Positions 8,003-16,324 of a DNA stretch of 50,194 nucleotides are shown one piece after another; the stretch's first letter is position 1, and every line of letters begins with the position of its first letter. The notes under the pieces were generated by a model that saw only the letters and a list, made by a program, of their open reading frames with translations, ran no database searches and had not been told where the DNA came from. Where the stretch lies: contig NZ_ML014782.1 of NCBI RefSeq assembly GCF_003675895.1, forward strand, positions 1 through 50,194. Direction: 5' to 3'. A program made the position numbers and the translations under genes. The DNA comes from Parashewanella curva. GTDB lineage: Bacteria > Pseudomonadota > Gammaproteobacteria > Enterobacterales > Shewanellaceae.

Positions 8003-9286
8003 ATGGTGACATTTACTAAGTTGAAACCATCAGAATTAAAAGTGGTAGGCATTGCTGCACTTGGTGGCGCATTAGAGTTTTATGACTTCATGATCTTTGT
8101 GTTTCTTGCCAATACCGTCAGCCCACAATTCTTCCCTGCTACACAGCATATCAACTCACTATTAGGACTCTTTAGTGCCTTTACTGTTGGGTATCTTGCA
8201 AGGCCAATCGGTGGCTTGGTATTCAGTCATTACGGAGATTTACGAGGTCGAAAAAAGGCGTTTTATGTCTCCATTTTATTAATGGCTGTTCCATCTTTGC
8301 TGATAGCAATTCTACCTAATTATCAGCACATTGGATTCATAGCACCTGTCATTCTTGTTTTACTGCGCATAATACAAGGGCTAGCTGTAGGCGGTGAAAT
8401 ACCCGGAGCGATAACCTTTACGTTTGAGCATGTAGATGTAAACAAACGAGGTCGAGCAATTGTCATTGTGTTCTTTGCCCTAAGCTTGGCAGTTTTATTT
8501 GCTCAAGGTATTACAGCCTTGCTGCATTCATTGTTAACTCAAGAGCAATTTTACCATTGGGGCTGGCGTATAGTCTTTCTAATCGGTGCGATTTTGGGTG
8601 TGGTCGGTGGCTATATGAGGAAGAACGTATCGGAAACACCTCTGTTTAACTCAATAAAAAGCCAGCGTAAAGAAAGCTATGTCCCTGCTGCGTATCTATT
8701 TAAAAATCATTTACCGCAGCTTGCTCAAGGCTTGTCGATCTTATGCTTGGATGCTGTCAGCATGTTCCTACTGTTTCTTTACATGCCCACCTTTTTAGTG
8801 AACTTCAAAGTGCATAATCCAATTCCGGCTGATGAGGTGCATGTAATAAACAGTATCAGCTTAGGTATATTCTCAGTATTTATGCTGCTGTTTGGCTACC
8901 TTTCAGATCATCTTGGCAGAAAAAAGCTGATCCTTATCGGCTCGATTCTATTAATTCTCTTACCTTATCCAATGTTTACTATTCTGCTAAGTGGTTCGAC
9001 TAAAGCGGTATTGGTTTCACTCATTATTCTTGGCGTGTCCTTTTCTTTAGTGGCATCAAGCTATGGTGCAATGTTAGCCGAACTCTTTCCAGCCAAAGTT
9101 AGGTACACAGGCGTTGGGCTTGCTTACAATCTTGCCTTTGCTGCGTTTGGTGGAACCACGCCACTCATTGTCACTTACCTGATAAAAGTCACCAAGAACC
9201 CTTTAATGCCTGCGTATTACCTAATGCTACTTGCAGTGCTAGGTCTGTTAGGAACATTAACGATAAAGCCAAACAAGCTTTATTGA
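8003..9286 (+). CDS. MFS transporter, metabolite:H+ symporter type
   Basis: This 427-residue protein has about twelve hydrophobic helices. The MFS loop 2-3 signature appears as 'ARPIGGLVFSHYGDLRGRKKAF' with its mirror 'FGYLSDHLGRKKLILIG' after helix 8. The N-terminus, with 'GGALEFYDFMIFVFLA', is typical of the metabolite:H+ symporter subfamily, which moves carboxylates, betaine or proline. Substrate cannot be read from sequence. A LysR-type regulator follows 27 bp downstream on the same strand, then a methyltransferase-like gene and a hydrolase, so it may be the transporter of a small cargo operon. The ATG at 8003 has a GGTGG-like ribosome site. Length is normal. Confidence 0.85.
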   Translation: MVTFTKLKPSELKVVGIAALGGALEFYDFMIFVFLANTVSPQFFPATQHINSLLGLFSAFTVGYLARPIGGLVFSHYGDLRGRKKAFYVSILLMAVPSLLIAILPNYQHIGFIAPVILVLLRIIQGLAVGGEIPGAITFTFEHVDVNKRGRAIVIVFFALSLAVLFAQGITALLHSLLTQEQFYHWGWRIVFLIGAILGVVGGYMRKNVSETPLFNSIKSQRKESYVPAAYLFKNHLPQLAQGLSILCLDAVSMFLLFLYMPTFLVNFKVHNPIPADEVHVINSISLGIFSVFMLLFGYLSDHLGRKKLILIGSILLILLPYPMFTILLSGSTKAVLVSLIILGVSFSLVASSYGAMLAELFPAKVRYTGVGLAYNLAFAAFGGTTPLIVTYLIKVTKNPLMPAYYLMLLAVLGLLGTLTIKPNKLY

Positions 9287-9313
9287 ACCATCTTTTTTAG
9301 CCGTGGAGTCATC

Positions 9314-10240
9314 ATGCTTCCTGTAAACGATATGATGCTGTTTGTTGATGTGGTTAAGTACAAAAGCTTTACCGCAGCGGCAGAGAAAAATGAAAAAACG
9401 GCAGCGGCTGTCAGTAAACGCATTTCACAGTTAGAAGCTTCTCTAGGTGTTGAGCTGTTAAAGCGCACGACTCGAAACTTAGCACCGACAGAAGCGGGTG
9501 AAATTCTCTATCGGCAATGTGCGAATATTCAGTTAGAACTTGGCTCTGTGTGCGATCAAGTCATTGATGTTCACAACAACCCTAAAGGCAAGATCAAGAT
9601 ATCAGCGTTACAAAACTTTAGTAACTTAGTGCTATCCGACATACTGGAAAAGTTCTTAGCTAAGTACAGTGATGTTGAACTTGAAATCACACTCGATGGC
9701 GCACTCGGACCTCTACCACCCATAGGTGAATATGATGTTGCCTTTAGATGTGGACGGTTAGAAGATTCATCAGCGATATCAAGATTGGTTTTTACACACG
9801 ACTATACCGTCTGTGCCAGTCAGTCATACTTGCAGCGAAATGGAACGCCGAAAACCCTCAATGAGCTTACAAAGCACAATTGCCTTGATTGTCATCATGG
9901 TATTCAACCAAAGGAAAGAGTTTGGACATTTTTTGATGGTGATGAAGCTTATAATATTCCAGTCAAAACCAATGTGTTCACCAACAATGCTCTCTTTGTA
10001 AAACACCTTGCTTTGAGTGGTGTGGCTTTAATCTATGCTCCGACCTTTATAGTTGCCGATGCCATAAATGCTGGCTTGTTAGTACCATTACTGAGTCAGT
10101 ATAAAACAATCACAAACTCAATCTATCTGATCCACCCTCATACCAACAAGAACTTACCCAAACGAATACGATGCTTTATTGATTTTGTATTCGAGAACTT
10201 ATCAGTGCCGTCTATACAACGTGACCAACAAGGACGATGA
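9314..10240 (+). CDS. LysR-family transcriptional regulator
   Basis: This is a 308-residue regulator. Residues about 1-60 carry the LysR winged HTH, with 'FVDVVKYKSFTAAAEKNEKTAAAVSKRISQLEASLGVELLKRTTR'. Residues about 90-295 form the periplasmic-binding-like effector domain. The effector domain has the CrgA/PA2206-type phrase 'AFRCGRLEDSSAISR'. LysR proteins normally control adjacent genes in response to a metabolite. Here it lies in the same direction as the MFS gene before it and the methyltransferase-like gene after it (7-bp gap), so it is probably part of the operon and an autoregulator. The inducer is unknown. Confidence 0.9.
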   Translation: MLPVNDMMLFVDVVKYKSFTAAAEKNEKTAAAVSKRISQLEASLGVELLKRTTRNLAPTEAGEILYRQCANIQLELGSVCDQVIDVHNNPKGKIKISALQNFSNLVLSDILEKFLAKYSDVELEITLDGALGPLPPIGEYDVAFRCGRLEDSSAISRLVFTHDYTVCASQSYLQRNGTPKTLNELTKHNCLDCHHGIQPKERVWTFFDGDEAYNIPVKTNVFTNNALFVKHLALSGVALIYAPTFIVADAINAGLLVPLLSQYKTITNSIYLIHPHTNKNLPKRIRCFIDFVFENLSVPSIQRDQQGR

Positions 10241-10247
10241 GAAGTTT

Positions 10248-10937
10248 ATGCCTTTTTTACTGGATCATGTATTAATTTGGAGTCGCTCATTTGATGAGTA
10301 CCAAAAGATATTTTCACTTACTATTGATGACCTAGGTAAAAAGATCTTAGGTTGTGCTGATGGCGCGGCATCATTCAATGTGACAGCAACATCATTAGGG
10401 TTTGATGTTACTTCTTGCGATCCCTTGTATGGCTTAGAGCCAAAGGATATCGCTAACAAAATCAGGACATCTTGCGAGTTAATTTATCCCAAAATTGTCA
10501 GTTGTGCAGATGATTTCAATTGGAGCTACTTTAAAGATCCTCAAGAGTTAAAGGCCAAACGGCTATTGGCATCAAAGACCTTTTTAGATGATTTTTCGAA
10601 AAGTGGAGATAGTGGAAGATACATTAATGCAAAGTTGCCAAGACTGCTGTTCAAGGATAATAGTTTTGACCTAGCACTATGCGGAAACTTCTTATTTTTA
10701 TACTCAGAAATTTTGTCGACAGACTTTCATATCAATTCAGTATTTGAGTTGATAAGAGTCGCAAAAGAAGTTCGCATCTTTCCGTTGATTGGCAATGATA
10801 GAAAAACACCTATACAGCTAAAGCAGGTTCTTAAAGCACTGGATAAGCTGCCCGTTGAATATCGGATTGTTAAGGTCAATTATCACTTTACCAAAGGTGC
10901 AGATCAGATGTTGCAAATCAAGAAAAGACTAAGGTGA
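10248..10937 (+). CDS. SAM-dependent methyltransferase-like protein
   Basis: The protein is 229 residues from the ATG at 10248, chosen because it follows the LysR stop by 7 bases and has a GAGAAG ribosome site; a longer frame overlaps lysR. Residues 33-43 read ILGCADGAASF, a glycine-poor version of methyltransferase motif I, followed by an acidic residue in SCDPL after the next strand. 'FDLALCGNFLFLYS' near residue 146 resembles motif IV. This is the class I methyltransferase fold. Motif I reads G-C-A-D-G-A in place of G-x-G-x-G, so activity may be altered. The substrate is unknown. The end overlaps the hydrolase frame, suggesting joint action on a small molecule. Confidence 0.6.
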   Translation: MPFLLDHVLIWSRSFDEYQKIFSLTIDDLGKKILGCADGAASFNVTATSLGFDVTSCDPLYGLEPKDIANKIRTSCELIYPKIVSCADDFNWSYFKDPQELKAKRLLASKTFLDDFSKSGDSGRYINAKLPRLLFKDNSFDLALCGNFLFLYSEILSTDFHINSVFELIRVAKEVRIFPLIGNDRKTPIQLKQVLKALDKLPVEYRIVKVNYHFTKGADQMLQIKKRLR

Positions 10938-10942
10938 TCCAA

Positions 10943-11731
10943 ATGCCACAAGAAATGCTAGATGAAAGCACAGGCATCAATATTGTCTACCAATACAATC
11001 AGAATGCAATTGCTGATATGTGGCTGATACATGGATTCACAGAGTGCAGTGATAGCTTATCGGGAGTATTCGAAACATCAATCACTGAACAACTGAACAT
11101 ATTCATTCCCGATCTCCCCGGATTTGGTAAAAGCCGATTCGAAGAACAATATCGAGATCTAAACAATGTCGTCACTTTGCTTGAGCAACTAATTTCAAAG
11201 TATTCAGCAGGTAGAATGCTCATTATCCTAGGTCATTCATTAGGAGCAACCATAGCCACTATTCTTACATCTAAATTAGATAATGCAGTGTTATTTTTGA
11301 ATGTCGAAGGGATGCTGGTTGAAGACAAAATTAACGCCCGCTCCCTAACCAAAGCTTGCGAGTTCGAGTGCTCAAATATATTTGTCGAATATATGTGTTC
11401 TCGATTAAAAGCAGGCACTGAGTCAGATAGGTTTATCAAACGGTATCTGGAAAATGTTAAAAAAGCCGACCCTGATATTATTCATGCTTGGGCAAAATCT
11501 TCTACAGAGTTATTAGTCGGAAATGCCATTGATTCTATCTATAGGGATTTGAAGTGTGAAAAGCTATACGTTTATGGCGAGCATAGTATGTCTAGGCTTG
11601 AGGTAGCTCATGTTGAAAAGGCTAAGTATAAGAGAGTTATAATTCAAGATTCTGGTCATTGGTCAATGCTGGATCGACCTGAATCGTTTTGGTTAGTTAT
11701 TAGTGAAGCTGTTTGGGTTTTAATTTGCTGA
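10943..11731 (+). CDS. Alpha/beta hydrolase
   Basis: The protein is 262 residues from the ATG at 10943; a GTG at 10934 overlapping the methyltransferase stop would add three. It has an oxyanion-hole strand 'WLIHGF', the phrase 'PDLPGFGKS', the nucleophile elbow GHSLG with Ser99, and a C-terminal His239 in 'DSGHWSMLDRP'. This is the alpha/beta hydrolase catalytic plan used by esterases, lipases and thioesterases. The acid residue is probably the Asp or Glu near 'YGEHS'. There is no signal peptide, so it is cytoplasmic. It ends the rightward MFS-LysR-methyltransferase run and could cleave an ester or thioester in that pathway. The substrate is not deducible. Confidence 0.8.
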   Translation: MPQEMLDESTGINIVYQYNQNAIADMWLIHGFTECSDSLSGVFETSITEQLNIFIPDLPGFGKSRFEEQYRDLNNVVTLLEQLISKYSAGRMLIILGHSLGATIATILTSKLDNAVLFLNVEGMLVEDKINARSLTKACEFECSNIFVEYMCSRLKAGTESDRFIKRYLENVKKADPDIIHAWAKSSTELLVGNAIDSIYRDLKCEKLYVYGEHSMSRLEVAHVEKAKYKRVIIQDSGHWSMLDRPESFWLVISEAVWVLIC

Positions 11732-11755
11732 TATTATTGCAAAAAGTAATGATGG

Positions 11756-11778
11756 TTATTCTCTCTTTTGGAGAATAA
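11756..11778. terminator. Hairpin between convergent genes
   Basis: An 8-bp perfect stem, TTATTCTC/GAGAATAA, with a 7-nt loop lies between the hydrolase stop (11731) and the stop of the leftward lipoprotein gene (11783). There is no long T tract on either side. Convergent placement suggests a bidirectional terminator. Confidence 0.45.
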
Positions 11779-11782
11779 TATC

Positions 11783-12034
11783 TTAACCAGCATTAGTACA
11801 ATCATATTCAGTAGGACATAACTTGTTCGCTATTCTGTCTAGATCTGAAGCAGCGCTAGCCAAGTTTCCATCTATATTATTTAAAATATCCATTTCATTC
11901 TTGTGGCTGCCATCGTATCCATTTGAGCCTGAGTTATCACAGGCTGCAACAATAAGAGAAACCAATAAAAAAATGATTACATATAAAGCATGTTTTATCG
12001 CTTGAGCTTGTTTGTATGTTATTTGATTAGGCAT
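11783..12034 (-). CDS. Small lipoprotein, function unknown
   Basis: This 83-residue protein has a hydrophobic helix at residues about 15-31 ending in the lipobox LIVAAC, so it is likely lipidated at Cys32. The mature part of about 50 residues is polar, with a Gly/Ser-rich start, a short helical 'NNIDGNLASAASDLDRIANKLC' region and two further cysteines that could form a disulfide. A GGAAT site lies 8 bases before the ATG. It is followed by a second secreted-protein gene on the same strand upstream (12090-12566), so the two may be co-transcribed. No family is recognised. Small ICE lipoproteins can act in exclusion or envelope stress, but nothing here shows this. Confidence 0.6.
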   Translation of the reverse strand: MPNQITYKQAQAIKHALYVIIFLLVSLIVAACDNSGSNGYDGSHKNEMDILNNIDGNLASAASDLDRIANKLCPTEYDCTNAG

Positions 12035-12089
12035 AAGTTTATTCCAGAAAAAGTCATCACTATCTTGTTATGTTCGGTAGAATGTATTC

Positions 12090-12566
12090 TCAATGTTTGG
12101 GATTATCAGGGGCTTTGCTTAGCCAGTATTGCATTCTTTTTTTTGGATTAATTGATAGTTGGTGACACATATCACCATAATGTTTAGTTAAGAAATCAAC
12201 TTCAATGTTTGTTGCATTTTCAGCTCCACCAAGATCATCAACACCGCCACTGATATCTTTCATTACTTGTTTTGGTTTTTCATGGCTGAGCATTCCATAA
12301 AGTTGTGCGTAATATTTTAAATTTCGATAAACGTCACGACCTAACGACAATGAGGCGGATCTCATGCCTTTTGATATTTCTTTTTGATCTTGGTATTGAT
12401 TATAAACACCATTCAGATAGCCAATCATGTACGTGCTGTAAACTGCACAATTTAGTGCATCACTGGCTAAGTGCTTAGGGACTTCTTTTTTAGGTATGGC
12501 ATAAATAGAAATTGAACAGAAAGCCATTGAAACTATAAAGATAAAGTTAGAAATCACCTTTTTCAT
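12090..12566 (-). CDS. Secreted or periplasmic protein, function unknown
   Basis: This 158-residue protein has a clear signal peptide (MKK, hydrophobic to about residue 22, likely cleavage after IYA). The mature part is helical and contains Cys39 and Cys near residue 141, which could pair. It includes the phrase 'CAVYSTYMIGYLNGVYNQYQD', a pattern of small periplasmic helical proteins. I recognise no family. It lies 56 bp upstream of the small lipoprotein gene on the same strand and may form an envelope pair with it. There is no disruption and the start is unambiguous. Confidence 0.6.
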   Translation of the reverse strand: MKKVISNFIFIVSMAFCSISIYAIPKKEVPKHLASDALNCAVYSTYMIGYLNGVYNQYQDQKEISKGMRSASLSLGRDVYRNLKYYAQLYGMLSHEKPKQVMKDISGGVDDLGGAENATNIEVDFLTKHYGDMCHQLSINPKKRMQYWLSKAPDNPKH

Positions 12567-12710
12567 TAGCTTGGCTCCAAAGCTTCCAAGTTATGTAACT
12601 CTGTGGGGACAGCCTTGGATGTATAGCAGAACATATCTTTGTCTTTAAATACTATGTTCTATTCACTTATGCATTAATGATATATCTAAAAGAAATCACG
12701 TCGGGCAATA

Positions 12711-13985
12711 TCAAATATTATTTATACTGCTCTTAACAGCGAGCTTCATGCGCAAAACCCAAGACAAACCAAGGCAGATGATCTGAACAACAACTGGCAG
12801 CATAAAACTCACTTTATAGCTGCTAGCTAAAGAGAGGTACTGATTTGATAAAGTGACGATTAACCCAATAAGGTATTGGAGCAGAAAAACCGAAGTAAAT
12901 ACCACAACATTCAATGCCGTATTTGCCCTACCGGAATGTGTCTTTTGAAAGTGTTGAGTTAGTGCTGCATAGGATAAATTAAAAATTTGTGATACCAAAC
13001 TTAACAGTACCCACCATATCCACTCATAACGACCATGCATACTGATAATCATCAGCTCAATAACGATGTAAACGATCACCAGAGCAGCCAATATATTCTC
13101 AAGTGGTTTTTGATAAAAGTGGGCAACTCTGGCTATAAAACCAGTCGATAATAGGCTTACGGTCATTGCTATGCCCATTAGCATCAAGTAATCATCAATT
13201 GTACTTTGCTTAGCATTTGAAACTGTCTGTAGCCAGTTCTCAATCCAAAGCCCATGAACCGCCATAAAGCTCGGTAAAACACCTGCGGTGATAAGGGCTA
13301 TCGTCCAAAAGTAGTTAGATTTAAAAATTATGGAGATGCCTTTGAGTTGGCTAGAAAAACTGGATTTTTCAGTAGCAACTTTGCTCTCGGGCACAATGAA
13401 AAAGATAATTAAGGTAACAATGAACGCCAATAAGCTAAAGCCGATGTTTAAAGCCTGCCAACCCAAATTCGTTACCAGATAATCAGTGGGAGTGGCTGAT
13501 AAAAGGATTCCAGCTCCACCAAACGTCATCATGATGCCGTTCAACATCGGGATCTTTTCACTTGGAAACCACTGCACGATCATTTTAAATGCAGCCATTA
13601 ATCCACCTGACATTCCAATGCCGAGCAAAGCGTGGCCGATAGCGATTACCTCAATGTGATTTGTGATCCCAGATAGCAACAACCCAAGCCCACCGATAAC
13701 GAATAGGCAAGACTGAACGTTCTTTGCACCATAGTTATCAAGCAATGTGCCTAGCGGGATCTGAAATAGGGCGTAAGCAAGAAAGTAAGTGGCATTTAAT
13801 AACCCAAGCTCAGATGGATTGGCTTTAGTTAATTGCAGCAGGGTAGGCATTAAAACCGCATTCATTGTTCGAAACAGGCAGCTGAGGATAAAGGCGAGAG
13901 CAAACGGTAAAAAAACGATAGCAAAGGCTTTTTTGAAAGTGATGTTTTTAGACTCGTAAGCAGCGTTTAACTTCAATGCTGTCAT
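12711..13985 (-). CDS. MFS transporter
   Basis: This 424-residue membrane protein has about twelve hydrophobic helices. Recognisable MFS features are 'NATYFLAYALFQIPLGTLLDNYGAKNV' at loop 2-3 (a degenerate MFS A motif) and 'GIGMSGGLMAAFKMIVQWFP' in helix 4-5, a pattern common in anion and sugar-acid porters. The substrate is not deducible. It is the second MFS transporter in the cargo region but belongs to a different subfamily from the one at 8003. It is transcribed alone, leftward, with a palindrome TTAAGAGTCTTAT 20 bp before its start that may be an operator. Confidence 0.85.
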   Translation of the reverse strand: MTALKLNAAYESKNITFKKAFAIVFLPFALAFILSCLFRTMNAVLMPTLLQLTKANPSELGLLNATYFLAYALFQIPLGTLLDNYGAKNVQSCLFVIGGLGLLLSGITNHIEVIAIGHALLGIGMSGGLMAAFKMIVQWFPSEKIPMLNGIMMTFGGAGILLSATPTDYLVTNLGWQALNIGFSLLAFIVTLIIFFIVPESKVATEKSSFSSQLKGISIIFKSNYFWTIALITAGVLPSFMAVHGLWIENWLQTVSNAKQSTIDDYLMLMGIAMTVSLLSTGFIARVAHFYQKPLENILAALVIVYIVIELMIISMHGRYEWIWWVLLSLVSQIFNLSYAALTQHFQKTHSGRANTALNVVVFTSVFLLQYLIGLIVTLSNQYLSLASSYKVSFMLPVVVQIICLGLSWVLRMKLAVKSSINNI

Positions 13986-14004
13986 AACTATTACCTTGTT
14001 TTTG

Positions 14005-14017
14005 TTAAGAGTCTTAT
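14005..14017. promoter_or_regulatory. Palindromic operator-like site upstream of the second MFS gene
   Basis: TTAAGAGTCTTAT is nearly palindromic about the central G. A perfect version, TTAAGAGTCTTAA, occurs at 16012-16024 in the repressor/mob regulatory gap. Two copies upstream of different genes suggest a shared regulator, although AT-rich palindromes of this length can arise by chance. Confidence 0.3.
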
Positions 14018-14209
14018 TCCGTCAATCACCTTAATCTTGATAACAAACTTAACTAACATAGTTTTCAATGGCTTATAGAACAGTTGGTTTTTATAAATAA
14101 ATTCATTCAACGAATTAATAGGTTATGAATTAAATCTAGCCATTGTTAGTGAAATTCAGTCAGCTTAAAAGCTAGCGTTCCTTTTAGTCAATGAGCTAGA
14201 AATTAATCT

Positions 14210-14803
14210 TTGGTTAACTTTGATTGTGAAGTGGTAAGAAAAGAGTTAACAGCAGAAACAGAATGGACTCACTATACGAGGTGGTCTATGACTCAAATTA
14301 TCCAGTTGGCACTATCAACCAGCAGCGTTGATGAAATACTAGAGCAATGGCGAATAACATATCCAAATTTATCGCCTAAACTAACCCTATTTTTAATCGA
14401 ATACCCAGAAGCCGAAATCCCTCTAAAGCTGTTTGCCTATTACCTTTCTGATGCCATTAGAGTATTCGATGAACCACTGTTTGGGATCTGTTTAGCTCAA
14501 GCAATCAAAAGCTGTGAACGTTCAGAACAGCAAGACGATGAACTTGTTTACGATAGATTTTTTGAAGCCTTAACCTACATAGCCGCTGATCTCTTACACA
14601 ATATAAAAATAGAAGATCTGCAAGGTTCAGAATGGCGAATAGCTGATGGCAATTACTTCACCGATTGGTTTGTATTGAATCCAATAAGGTTAAAACAGCA
14701 TGAGCTGCGACAGATCTGTATTAAGCCTTTGTATTCAGAAAAACAGACCGTCAGGCGCGCTCAGCAGATGTTAAATAACAAGATGTGTTTGACAATTGAG
14801 TAA
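14210..14803 (+). CDS. Hypothetical protein
   Basis: The 197-residue frame opens at a TTG; the next in-frame ATG (14288) would give 171 residues. It is soluble and mostly helical, with 'SSVDEILEQWRITYPNLSPKLTLFLIEYPEAEIPLKLFAYYLSDAIRVFDEP' as its most structured part, and it has no signal, membrane helix or metal-binding motif. I do not recognise it. It lies on the + strand between the leftward MFS gene and the repressor region, about 110 bp before another small gene of the same direction. Frame length and codon usage support a real gene. The start is uncertain because neither candidate has a convincing ribosome site. Confidence 0.55.
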   Translation: MVNFDCEVVRKELTAETEWTHYTRWSMTQIIQLALSTSSVDEILEQWRITYPNLSPKLTLFLIEYPEAEIPLKLFAYYLSDAIRVFDEPLFGICLAQAIKSCERSEQQDDELVYDRFFEALTYIAADLLHNIKIEDLQGSEWRIADGNYFTDWFVLNPIRLKQHELRQICIKPLYSEKQTVRRAQQMLNNKMCLTIE

Positions 14804-14915
14804 CTCCTAAACTCTGAACGAAACTTGCTTATAACAATGTGTTTTTATGTTTTCGTTATTGGCTTGATAGAGTATTAAAATCTGTTGTGCTGAAGAAAGG
14901 TTGGAAGTGAATACT

Positions 14916-15203
14916 ATGTCGCTTAGTGATGAAGCTATCAGGACTTATGTAAAAAACTCATTTGAGTATGGTCTATTTGAGCCATGTAAACGTAAGAGTG
15001 AATTAAAAGTAGAGGATAACGTTTTTACAATTCGGACTTCTTGGATTTTTATGAGAGTTACATTCAAGGTAATTCCTCTTGAAAAAGGCACCGAAGCCAC
15101 TGCTAAGGCAATCGAAAAATTTTTAAACAAACCGTTACCCGGAACACATAAGAAGTCTTTTAAACTTTTTACAAAAAAGGGTAGTTATCAGATTTTGAAC
15201 TAA
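14916..15203 (+). CDS. Small hypothetical protein
   Basis: This 95-residue protein starts at the ATG at 14916, which has a GGAAG site 8-9 bases upstream; a TTG five codons earlier sits directly on a GAAAGG run and is less likely. It is basic and alpha/beta, with a beta-rich middle ('NVFTIRTSWIFMRVTFKVIPLEKG') followed by a helix and a Lys-rich C-terminus. No family or motif is recognised. It is convergent with the S24 repressor gene, with 43 bp between the stops. A nucleic-acid-binding role would fit the charge, but this is only a guess. Confidence 0.5.
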   Translation: MSLSDEAIRTYVKNSFEYGLFEPCKRKSELKVEDNVFTIRTSWIFMRVTFKVIPLEKGTEATAKAIEKFLNKPLPGTHKKSFKLFTKKGSYQILN

Positions 15204-15246
15204 TTTTTAGCGAATTTCTAAATTAGCTAGCAAATGAAGTAACGCG

Positions 15247-15882
15247 TTAATAATACTCATAAATAGCTTGCTTAACGACACCTAGCACTTGTCCATCTTC
15301 AAACTTGATCAACGGGTAATTTGGATTAAAAGATTTCAAGTAGGTGGCATCAGCTTCATCGACGATTTGCTTAAAACAAGCAGATGATGAGGTTGGTAGT
15401 TTAGCGATAACCAAGTCACCCGATTCGTATTCTGATGTGGATTCAACAATGAGAATACAGCCCTCAGAAATACAGCGATGCCCTTGACCTTCCATTCCGT
15501 CACCACGAACTTTAATCGCGTAGCCATCCTCACCGACATTGGTACTGGATACTTCCCACCAAGCATCAATCATATCATCTGTGATTTCAGCTTTGTTATG
15601 TGACCAATTTATGACTTGCTTGAGCGTTAATAATGGAACACGACGGATAACAGAATCGGTTTTCAGATCTCTTGAGTAAGTTTCACCAATACCTTCCATC
15701 AACCATTTAGGGCTAACGCTTAGTTCATTACATATAGGCAAGAAGTAACGAGAATTTTTAGTAATGCCAGTGAGCATACGGCTGATTGCTTGTTGCCTGA
15801 TCCCAATACGAGATGCAAGTTCAGACTGATTAATACCAGCCTCTTTCATGACAAAATCAAGCCGTTCTGCAAGTGTATTCAT
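15247..15882 (-). CDS. HTH/S24-family repressor lacking the nucleophile serine
   Basis: The protein is 211 residues from the ATG at 15882. Residues about 5-60 are a Cro/CI-type HTH ('INQSELASRIGIRQQAISRMLTG'). Residues about 85-205 are a LexA/CI-like S24 domain with a lysine in the expected region (Lys171, ACFKQ). In active S24 repressors the nucleophile serine follows the GD of 'GDSM'; here the motif is R-G-D-G-M, so residue 129 is Gly (codon GGA). No Ala-Gly or similar cleavage site is evident in the linker. It is probably the ICE master repressor, but RecA-stimulated self-cleavage looks impossible. It reads away from the oriT/mob region. Confidence 0.8.
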   Translation of the reverse strand: MNTLAERLDFVMKEAGINQSELASRIGIRQQAISRMLTGITKNSRYFLPICNELSVSPKWLMEGIGETYSRDLKTDSVIRRVPLLTLKQVINWSHNKAEITDDMIDAWWEVSSTNVGEDGYAIKVRGDGMEGQGHRCISEGCILIVESTSEYESGDLVIAKLPTSSSACFKQIVDEADATYLKSFNPNYPLIKFEDGQVLGVVKQAIYEYY

Positions 15883-15981
15883 ACTCAAACCTAACATCAT
15901 CTAAACAAGTGAAAGTGTAGAAAAATGGATAGCTACTCAAAAAATAGTAAAGATTAAACTTTTGTTTCCCGAATCGAGATA

Positions 15982-16004
15982 AATTATCACATAACGTGGT
16001 AATT
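15982..16004. promoter_or_regulatory. Inverted-repeat operator candidate for the repressor
   Basis: AATTATCAC, a 5-bp spacer, then GTGGTAATT form 9-bp half sites with one mismatch, 100 bp upstream of the repressor ATG. The dimensions fit a dimeric CI/LexA-type operator. The assignment is inferred from symmetry and position. Confidence 0.4.
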
Positions 16005-16011
16005 CACACAT

Positions 16012-16024
16012 TTAAGAGTCTTAA
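16012..16024. promoter_or_regulatory. Perfect 13-bp palindrome
   Basis: TTAAGAGTCTTAA is perfectly symmetric around the central G. A near copy lies at 14005-14017 upstream of the second MFS gene. It sits between the repressor and mobC and may be a regulator site. Confidence 0.3.
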
Positions 16025-16160
16025 TCTTGGTTTAAGAAAGCTCATTTCACCTGCAGACTTTACTTGCTGGTGGATTGTTTATGTTCTTCACCCAAAAAGA
16101 GATAAATACGGTAAAAGTGAAAAGCCCTTTCTAAAAACTAGTGCAGGATTCGCAAAATGA

Positions 16161-16225
16161 TGGCGTTTGCATGCAAACCTGCTGGCGTATGCGCGCAAAG
16201 TTGCTGGCATTTGCATGCAACACCA
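16161..16225 (+). other. oriT: Three 22-bp palindrome-bearing repeats, probable oriT or MobC site
   Basis: Three direct repeats follow one another with no spacer: 16161-16182, 16183-16204 and 16205-16225. Each starts TGGC and contains a palindromic core: GTTTGCATGCAAAC in the first, a TATGCGCGCAAA variant in the second, and TTTGCATGCAA in the third. A period of 22 bp is two helical turns, so bound proteins would align on one DNA face. The array lies 100 bp upstream of mobC and the relaxase gene, where oriT normally occurs. The nic site cannot be assigned by eye. Confidence 0.6.
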
Positions 16226-16324
16226 TTTTTAGCCTTATTTATCTAAAAAAACGCCTTTCTCGCTCTGTACATTTTTTATTCATGGCGATAAATTAAATCC
16301 ATGAGTTTCTGAGGGTTGAAGTTT

